Below, one piece after another: positions 1 to 8,493 of a stretch of DNA of 8,493 bases (the first letter of the stretch is position 1; each line of letters starts with the position of its first letter). The stretch comes from Candidatus Pelagibacter sp. TMED275 (GTDB lineage Bacteria; Pseudomonadota; Alphaproteobacteria; Pelagibacterales; Pelagibacteraceae). The notes under the pieces were generated by a model. It was not told the origin of the DNA. It saw nothing but the letters and a program-made list of their open reading frames with translations, and did no database searches. A program made the position numbers and the translations under genes. The DNA lies in NCBI GenBank assembly GCA_002169255.1, contig NHLU01000003.1:1-8493 (forward strand), read 5' to 3'.

Positions 1-1486
<1,486 letters not shown>

Positions 1487-1487
<1 letters not shown>

Positions 1488-1891
1488 TGAGCAATACTTT
1501 TAAATTAGAGATTGTAAATCCAGAAAAGTCATTTCTTGTAAAAGAAAATGTAACAGAGGTTGTTATTCCAGCTTTTGAAGGTGAAATGGGTATTTTAAAA
1601 GATCATATATCTATAATTTCTTTTTTAAAACCAGGTGTGCTTAAAGTTTTTGAAGCAAGCTCTGAAGAAAAAAAATATTATGTTGAAGATGGAATAATAG
1701 AATTTAAGAACAATTGTTTATCAGTCTTAACTAGCAACATATTTGATATTTCTGAAGCAGATAAAACAAAAGTTACTGAAATAATTGATAATGCTGAAAA
1801 AGAAGCTCAGGAGATCGATCTAGATGATCAAAAAAGGTACTTAATTGAGCAAAAAATTGAAGTTTTGAAATTAATATCAACCATTAATTAA
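1487..1891 (+). CDS. atpC: F1Fo ATP synthase subunit epsilon
   Basis: Epsilon subunit of the F1 central stalk, which binds gamma and the c-ring and restrains ATP hydrolysis. It has 134 residues; the E. coli subunit is close to 139. Residues 1-86 form the expected beta-sandwich domain, with the family motif P-x-x-EG-x-x-G-(I/V)-L-x-x-H at 28-40 and the following FLKPGVLKV at 46-54. Residues 88-134 are predicted to form the C-terminal helical domain. The start overlaps the atpD stop (TAATG), so translation is probably coupled by reinitiation. It is the last gene of the atp operon, and its final codons overlap the end of the convergent rppH by 15 bases. No terminator hairpin is visible after it. 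The identity rests on both motif and position. Confidence 0.96.
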
Positions 1892-2356
1892 ATAATTCTC
1901 AATTTCAAATTTTAGGTGGGTATAAATATGCGATTTAAAACTTACAGCTACATTGGTTAAATCCTCTACTTTAATCCATTTCCAGTCTAAAAACTCAGGA
2001 TTATCAGTTTTAATATTAATTTCTTTTTCATCTCCAACAAATCTCATTATATACCACTTTTGCTTTTGTCCTTTATAACGACCTTTCCATATAATACCCA
2101 AGAGGTTATCAGGTAGTAAATATGTTAATTCTTCTTGAACCTCTTTTAATAGTTCAACATTTTTAATATTAGTTTCTTCATAAAGTTCCCTATATGCAGC
2201 ATCTATAGCTTTTTCCCCAGTATCAATCCCGCCTTGGGGCATTTGCCAAAAATTTTTTGGATTATCAATTCTTTTTGCTACAAAAACTTCATTTTTTTCA
2301 TTTAAAACTGCTATTCCAACACCTTTTCTTAAAGGTAATTTAGAAAATTTATTCAT
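1877..2356 (-). CDS. rppH: RNA pyrophosphohydrolase (Nudix family)
   Basis: Removes pyrophosphate from the 5' triphosphate end of mRNA, leaving a 5' monophosphate that stimulates RNase E-type decay. It is a 159-residue cytoplasmic protein, typical of RppH. The Nudix box runs from Gly42 to Ile64 (G-x5-E-x7-RELYEE), with metal-binding Glu57, Glu60 and Glu61; the usual Gly near its end is Asn63. The RppH-type features PLRKGVG (8-14), FWQMPQGG (36-43) and the C-terminal VSFKSHIYTHL help separate it from other Nudix enzymes such as diadenosine polyphosphate hydrolases, which form the same subfamily in plants and alphaproteobacteria. It is the last gene of the minus-strand run, 13 bases after ctpA. 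No Shine-Dalgarno sequence precedes its ATG, so it probably relies on coupling. Its last codons overlap the end of atpC tail-to-tail. Confidence 0.93.
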   Translation of the reverse strand: MNKFSKLPLRKGVGIAVLNEKNEVFVAKRIDNPKNFWQMPQGGIDTGEKAIDAAYRELYEETNIKNVELLKEVQEELTYLLPDNLLGIIWKGRYKGQKQKWYIMRFVGDEKEINIKTDNPEFLDWKWIKVEDLTNVAVSFKSHIYTHLKFEIENYLING

Positions 2357-2369
2357 TATATAATTGAGG

Positions 2370-3503
2370 TTATCCAGTTATTAATTTTATAGCAAACTCT
2401 AATTGGTTATCGGTGCTTGTATCTATCCTAAAATCATCTGACTTTTCTGTAACTTCAATATCTGGACCAACACCAACCTCAGAAATTGAATCCCCAGATG
2501 GTAAATAATATTTTGAAACAGTCAATCTAATTGCACCATTATTTTTTAATGGAAGTATTGATTGGACAGAGCCTTTACCATAACTATTTTCACCAATTAT
2601 AATTGCTCTCTTATGATCTTTTAAAGCACCAGCTACAATTTCTGAAGCAGAAGCAGAACCATAATTAATTAAAACAATTAATGCCTTGCCATTTGTAATA
2701 TCTCCATTTTTAGCAAACCACTTTCTATTTTCATATGATTTTCTACTTTTTGTAGAAACTATTTCTCCACTATTTAAAAAAAAGTCAGATATTTTAATTG
2801 CTTGCGATAAAAGTCCTCCTGGATTATTTCTTAAGTCTAAAATATAAGCTTTTAAATCATTATTAAGGTTCATCTCTTTTATTTTTTCTTCGATTTGGAT
2901 GCTGCTATTTTCATTAAACGATGTAAGTCTTAAATATCCAATACCTTCCTTTATGTATTTAGCTTTAACTGATCTAATTTCTATAATTTCTCTTTTGATT
3001 TTAAAAACAAATGACTTTTTTTCCCCTATTCTCCTAATTGTAATTTCAATTTCTGATCCAATTGGACCTCTCATTAAATCAACTGCTTCAGTCAATGATT
3101 TGCCTTGGACCTGAGTTCCATTAATCTTTACTATATAATCTCCAGCTTTAACTCCAGCTCTATAAGCTGGAGAATTATCTAATGGTGAAATTACCTTTAC
3201 AACTCCAGCCTCCATACCAACTTCAATTCCTAATCCTCCAAATTTTCCACTTGTCTCTGTTTGCATACTTTGAAACATTTTGGGAGACATATAAGAAGAA
3301 TATGGATCTAACGATTGTAAAACACCATTTATTGCTGCATCCATAGCATCTGATTGATTAATTTCATCTACATACTCTTTGTTAATTTTATCTAAAACTT
3401 CGCTAAAAACATCAATTTTATCATATATAGTTTGATTATTTTCAGCAAAACTTTTTAAACAAAAAAGAAGTAAAAAAAAAATTGAAATTTTAAATTTTTT
3501 CAT
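2370..3503 (-). CDS. ctpA: Carboxyl-terminal processing protease (S41 family, PDZ domain), periplasmic
   Basis: Serine protease that cleaves substrates near their C termini in the periplasm, with roles in envelope protein quality control and, in several bacteria, peptidoglycan hydrolase turnover. From the ATG at 3503 it has 377 residues. A signal peptide covers 1-20 (MKKFK, a hydrophobic core, then SFA before ENN). An N-terminal helical region follows (about 25-80), then a PDZ domain (about 88-165) and the S41 core (about 170-345). The dyad is Ser285 in GSASASE and Lys310 in YGKGSVQ, with Gln314 four residues on; the 25-residue Ser-Lys spacing matches Prc/CtpA. An in-frame ATG at 3539 would add 12 residues (MVRINTKRKSND) before the signal peptide and overlap rsfS by 40 bases. 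I prefer 3503, which gives a standard signal peptide and an ATGA overlap with the rsfS stop. Confidence 0.95.
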   Translation of the reverse strand: MKKFKISIFFLLLFCLKSFAENNQTIYDKIDVFSEVLDKINKEYVDEINQSDAMDAAINGVLQSLDPYSSYMSPKMFQSMQTETSGKFGGLGIEVGMEAGVVKVISPLDNSPAYRAGVKAGDYIVKINGTQVQGKSLTEAVDLMRGPIGSEIEITIRRIGEKKSFVFKIKREIIEIRSVKAKYIKEGIGYLRLTSFNENSSIQIEEKIKEMNLNNDLKAYILDLRNNPGGLLSQAIKISDFFLNSGEIVSTKSRKSYENRKWFAKNGDITNGKALIVLINYGSASASEIVAGALKDHKRAIIIGENSYGKGSVQSILPLKNNGAIRLTVSKYYLPSGDSISEVGVGPDIEVTEKSDDFRIDTSTDNQLEFAIKLITG

Positions 3504-3850
3504 ATCGTTACTTTTTCTTTTGGTATTAATTCTGACCACATCTTTTCAAGATCAAAAAACTTTCTCTTTTCTTTGTTAAAAATATGAACGACAACATCTT
3601 TTCCATCAATTAGTTTCCAATCATTGCTCTCAATACCTTCAATTTTACAATTCTGAATACCGTTTTTTTTAAATTCTATTAAAATCATCTCAGACAATGC
3701 TTGAATATGCCTAGAAGAAGTACCACTAGCAATTACGAGGTAGTCTGCCATTGAGCTTTTATTTTCTAAATCAATGCTTACAATATCAAGGGCTTTATTT
3801 GTATCTAGTGATTTTAGGATTAGCTGTTTTAAATCTGAAATATTATCCAT
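3500..3850 (-). CDS. rsfS: Ribosomal silencing factor RsfS
   Basis: Binds ribosomal protein L14 on the 50S subunit and blocks joining to 30S, lowering translation in starvation or stationary phase. The 116 residues fit the family (about 105-120). Recognisable blocks are ADYLVIASGTSSRHIQA at 35-51, EGIESNDWKLID at 71-82 and DVVVHIFNKEKRKFFDLEKMW across 85-105, the family's signature. It follows nadD by 17 bases, a gene pair conserved in many bacteria. Its stop overlaps the ctpA start (ATGA). No Shine-Dalgarno sequence precedes the ATG; the upstream bases are a T-rich run on the coding strand. In many bacteria rlmH follows directly; here it does not. Confidence 0.95.
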   Translation of the reverse strand: MDNISDLKQLILKSLDTNKALDIVSIDLENKSSMADYLVIASGTSSRHIQALSEMILIEFKKNGIQNCKIEGIESNDWKLIDGKDVVVHIFNKEKRKFFDLEKMWSELIPKEKVTI

Positions 3851-3867
3851 TAATTAAAAAAACATTA

Positions 3868-4395
3868 TCAAATTTTCCTCAATTGGGAAGATGAAATATT
3901 AACTTTTTTAAATTTGATGAAAGATAATTTTTTATTATTTAGTTCTCTAAAAGTCTTTGATTTAATAGATTTTGATCTATATTGATCTCTATCAAATACT
4001 AAAATTGAGCAATTTTTAGAAATTAATTTCCATTTAGCCCATTTATGAAAATTGATTAAATTGTCTGCCCCCATTATAAAAAATAACTCAGAATTTTTAT
4101 TAGTTTTTTTTAAATAGTTTATTAGATTAATTGTTCTTGAAGATTTAATTTTATCTTCAAAAAACTTAACTTTTATTTTATGATTATTTTTATTTAATTT
4201 TTTTGCGTATTTAATTCTTTCATTTAGAGACATTGATGACTCTTTTTTAAATGGATTTTTTTTTGTCACAGCCCAGATAATTCTTGAAATTTTATAATTT
4301 TTAATTGCTTCTTTAGAGATTGCAATGTGACCTCTATGTGCAGGATCAAATGTTCCACCTAAAATCCCGATTTTATTTAATTTTTTTTTTTTCAA
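3868..4395 (-). CDS. nadD: Nicotinate-nucleotide adenylyltransferase, TTG start, short C terminus
   Basis: Transfers AMP from ATP to nicotinic acid mononucleotide, giving deamido-NAD, the penultimate step of NAD synthesis, in the cytoplasm. The 175 residues are on the short side; family members are usually about 190-220. The nucleotidyltransferase motif GGTFDPAHRGH is at 13-23 with the HxGH site at 20-23. GADNLINFHKW is at 109-119. The ATP-binding ISSSQLR is at 167-173, but the chain ends two residues later, without the usual 20-25 residue tail. The start is TTG, one base after the proA stop. No ATG, GTG or other TTG lies in frame between it and an upstream TAG at 4420-4422. A 12-A tract follows directly and encodes Lys2-Lys5. 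No Shine-Dalgarno sequence is seen, so expression probably depends on coupling to proA. The protein is very lysine-rich. Confidence 0.92.
   Translation of the reverse strand: MKKKKLNKIGILGGTFDPAHRGHIAISKEAIKNYKISRIIWAVTKKNPFKKESSMSLNERIKYAKKLNKNNHKIKVKFFEDKIKSSRTINLINYLKKTNKNSELFFIMGADNLINFHKWAKWKLISKNCSILVFDRDQYRSKSIKSKTFRELNNKKLSFIKFKKVNISSSQLRKI
4381..4392 (-). repeat. A12 homopolymer directly after the nadD start codon
   Basis: On the coding strand a run of 12 A follows the TTG start, giving four AAA lysine codons. With 12 A the frame continues into the GGTFDPAHRGH motif. With 11 A it would read AAT TAA, and with 13 A it would read ATT AAA TAA, so a one-base slip in either direction terminates within eight codons. 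This is the longest homopolymer I noticed in the window. It could simply reflect base composition. Confidence 0.85.
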
Positions 4396-4396
4396 C

Positions 4397-5647
4397 TTAT
4401 TTTCTAATTTGACCTGTACCTATTACTTCATATTTATAAGACGTTAATTGATTCAAACCAACGGGCCCTCTTGGTGGTAAACTATTTGTTGATATCCCTA
4501 CTTCACCACCAAATCCAAATTCTCCACCATCAGCAAATTGAGTAGATGCGTTGTGAACTCCTATCGAACTCTTAATATTTTTTAGAAATTTAAAGGCAGT
4601 TTTTTTATTTTTGCTGATTATTGCATCAGTATGCATAGTACCATACTTATTAATATGATTAATTGCATCATCACAACTATTTACAGATTTAACAGATACA
4701 CTTGCTGATAGATATTCTTTGCCCCAATTTTTTTCCGTTGCAAGATTGATTTTACCGCTGAAATATCTTTTTATTAATTGATCACCATAAATTTTACAAT
4801 TTCCTTGTTTAAGTTTATTTAAAATAGGTGTGCAATATTTTTTTAGAATTTTTTTGTGAAGCAGTATAGTCTCAGTCGCGCCACATATACTAGTGTTTCT
4901 TAATTTAGCATTATAAATTACTTTTATAGCCATATTTAATTCCGCGTCTTTATCAACATATGTGTGACATACTCCCTCTAAATGTCCAATTATTGGAACC
5001 TTGGATAATTGTTGAACTTTTTTAACTAAATTTTTTCCACCTCTTGGAATAATTACATCAATATATTTTATCATTTTTGACAACATATAATTCACATATT
5101 TTCGATCTAATTTGTTTATTAATTGCACATAATTCGGATCTATATTATTTTTAATTAAAGATTTTCTAAAATAATGGACTAATAACTTATTACTATTAAT
5201 AGCCTCTGAGCCACCTTTTAAAATAACACAATTTCCAGATTTAAAACATAAAGATGAAACGTCGCTAGTTACATTTGGACGACTTTCATAAATAAGTCCA
5301 ATTACACCAATTGGTACCGAAACTTTTTTAATCATTAATCCATTAGGTCTTTTCCATTTACTTATCACTTCATATGTTGGGTCTTTAAATTTAATAATTT
5401 CTTTGATAGATTTTATCATTGAGTCAATTTTATTCTCATCCAGCGTCAATCTATTAATTAGATTTGATTTTAAGCCTTTTTTTTTTGCAAAATTAATATC
5501 TTTTAAATTTTCTTTAATTAAATTCTTTTTATTTTTTTTTAATATTGAAATAAAATTTACTAAAACTTTATTTTTAGCTTTTTTATCTATCTTTTTTGAA
5601 AAAGCAATTTTTGCTCTCATGCCTATACTATTTAAATAATTACTCAT
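4397..5647 (-). CDS. proA: Gamma-glutamyl phosphate reductase (glutamate-5-semialdehyde dehydrogenase)
   Basis: NADPH-dependent reduction of gamma-glutamyl phosphate to glutamate-5-semialdehyde, the second step of proline synthesis (EC 1.2.1.41). The 416 residues are full length for ProA. Visible motifs are VPIGVIGLIYESRPNVT across 111-127, the catalytic Cys255 in LRNTSICGATET (249-260), and the conserved C-terminal stretch around HNASTQFADGGEFGFGGEVG (365-384) followed by PPRGPVGLNQLTSYKY. The N-terminal 70 residues are exceptionally rich in Lys and Asn from AAA and AAT codons, while the catalytic core is well conserved. The ATG directly follows the proB stop (TAAATG). A clear Shine-Dalgarno sequence AGGGA (5657 to 5653) sits inside the proB end. 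The product is used at once by spontaneous cyclisation and ProC, which is not in this window. ProB and ProA often act as a complex that protects the labile phosphate. Confidence 0.97.
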   Translation of the reverse strand: MSNYLNSIGMRAKIAFSKKIDKKAKNKVLVNFISILKKNKKNLIKENLKDINFAKKKGLKSNLINRLTLDENKIDSMIKSIKEIIKFKDPTYEVISKWKRPNGLMIKKVSVPIGVIGLIYESRPNVTSDVSSLCFKSGNCVILKGGSEAINSNKLLVHYFRKSLIKNNIDPNYVQLINKLDRKYVNYMLSKMIKYIDVIIPRGGKNLVKKVQQLSKVPIIGHLEGVCHTYVDKDAELNMAIKVIYNAKLRNTSICGATETILLHKKILKKYCTPILNKLKQGNCKIYGDQLIKRYFSGKINLATEKNWGKEYLSASVSVKSVNSCDDAINHINKYGTMHTDAIISKNKKTAFKFLKNIKSSIGVHNASTQFADGGEFGFGGEVGISTNSLPPRGPVGLNQLTSYKYEVIGTGQIRK

Positions 5648-8009
<2,362 letters not shown>

Positions 8010-8010
<1 letters not shown>

Positions 8011-8405
8011 TATTTATCCGTTTTCTCTTGTTTTTTTTCAGTAGCAGCTTTTTCAACTTTTTTTGTTTCAGATATTAAGCTGCCATCTTTTCCAAAAATT
8101 TTTTTTATTTGGATAAGTGAATATTGCTGTCTATGACCATTCTTTCTTCTTGAATTTTTTCTTCTTCTTTTTTTAAAGATTAATACTGTTCTATTTTTTC
8201 CATTTTTAATTAATTCAGCCTCAACTTTTGCTCCACTTACCGTTGGTGAACCTACTTCAAAATTATTTTCATCACCACAAGCTAAAATATTTGAAAATTC
8301 GATTTTCTTATCATCTTTGATATCTGAAAGTTTTTCAATTTTCAGAATATCATTAGTTTTAACTTTGTATTGTTTCCCACCTGTTTGTATTACTGCAAAT
8401 GACAT
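8010..8405 (-). CDS. rplU: 50S ribosomal protein L21
   Basis: Large-subunit protein that binds 23S rRNA. It has 131 residues. Residues 1-103 are the full L21 fold, with [13 protein letters not shown] at 3-15, [14 protein letters not shown] at 51-64 and the basic signature [19 protein letters not shown] across 77-95. Residues from about 110 onward form a lysine- and glutamate-rich tail that E. coli L21 (103 residues) lacks; such tails occur in alphaproteobacterial L21 proteins and are probably disordered. It is the first gene of the minus-strand run. Its ATG has a modest Shine-Dalgarno sequence (AAGGT, 8415 to 8411) five bases upstream and a promoter just beyond. Confidence 0.98.
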
Positions 8406-8431
8406 TTTTAACCTTAAATTTATTTAATCGG

Positions 8432-8459
8432 AATATAGACCTGGTTTTTTTATAGTCAA
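8432..8459 (-). promoter_or_regulatory. Predicted sigma-70-type promoter for the rplU operon
   Basis: On the minus strand, TTGACT (8459 to 8454, five of six matches to TTGACA) is followed after 16 bases by TATATT (8437 to 8432, five of six matches to TATAAT). Transcription would start near 8425, giving a leader of about 20 bases. That is too short and AT-rich to hold a ribosomal-protein autoregulatory structure. AT-rich sequence beyond the -35 (8460-8490) could act as an UP element. No other promoter this good was noticed between the nine genes, so it may drive all of them. Confidence 0.7.
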
Positions 8460-8493
8460 GATTTATAACTTAAAAATTATCCTTTAAATCACG

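Noticed and set aside
1813..1829. GATC-rich near-palindrome (GATCGATCTAGATGATC) near the end of atpC
   Set aside because: It lies within conserved-frame epsilon coding sequence, is interrupted by an extra base, leaves too small a loop for a hairpin and has no T-run; it is probably chance codon use.
2357..2369. TATAAT-like sequence next to the rppH ATG as a private promoter
   Set aside because: It overlaps the start codon, so transcription would begin inside the gene; the sequence is common in AT-rich DNA and no -35 was recognised.
2899..3114. Plus-strand open frame of 71 codons opposite ctpA
   Set aside because: It is opposite the PDZ/S41 coding region, with no family resemblance and no promoter or ribosome-binding site of note.
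5403..5639. Plus-strand open frame of 78 codons, very Phe/Leu-rich, looking like a membrane peptide
   Set aside because: It is the complement of the AAA-rich (lysine) N-terminal part of proA; reversing lysine codons yields Phe and Leu, so the hydrophobicity is an artefact.
8460..8493. A further gene or RNA at the right edge
   Set aside because: Only 34 AT-rich bases remain beyond the promoter; no start, stop pattern or RNA fold could be recognised.

Overview
The window looks like a piece of a small, streamlined, AT-rich alphaproteobacterial chromosome, most likely from the SAR11 clade (Pelagibacterales, Candidatus Pelagibacter-like). This rests on very low GC, Lys/Asn/Ile-rich proteins, near-zero intergenic space, small proteins of alphaproteobacterial type, and a gene order (rplU-rpmA-obgE-proB-proA-nadD-rsfS-ctpA-rppH meeting the end of the atp operon) that I recall from alphaproteobacteria. 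The lineage is inferred from the sequence alone; no search was run.

Plus strand (1-1891): the distal end of the F1Fo ATP synthase operon. It holds the last 22 codons of atpG (gamma), then atpD (beta) and atpC (epsilon). atpD and atpC share one base (TAATG). This block is visibly less AT-rich and less lysine-rich than the genes facing it, as expected for a highly conserved, highly expressed enzyme.

Minus strand (8405 down to 1877): nine genes with no gap longer than 31 bases, read rplU (L21), rpmA (L27), obgE (ribosome-assembly GTPase), proB and proA (first two steps of proline synthesis), nadD (NAD synthesis), rsfS (ribosome silencing factor), ctpA (periplasmic carboxyl-terminal protease) and rppH (mRNA 5'-pyrophosphohydrolase). 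Several junctions overlap or abut (TAATG, TAAATG, ATGA), so translational coupling is likely. A good sigma-70-type promoter (TTGACT, 16 bases, TATATT) lies just upstream of rplU and could drive the whole set. The functions link ribosome assembly and hibernation (L21, L27, ObgE, RsfS) with mRNA decay (RppH) and basic anabolism (ProBA, NadD).

The two units are convergent and overlap tail-to-tail by 15 bases, with no recognisable terminator between them. No mobile elements, CRISPR arrays, tRNAs, rRNAs or phage genes are seen. The window is essentially housekeeping, and I find no convincing new multi-gene system. The best second-look items are small: a perfect 9-bp inverted repeat filling the rpmA-obgE gap and overlapping the obgE Shine-Dalgarno sequence; a TTG start for nadD followed directly by a 12-A tract in which a one-base slip either way hits a stop at once; a NadD that ends just after its ATP-binding ISSxxLR motif; and the absence of rlmH between rsfS and ctpA.
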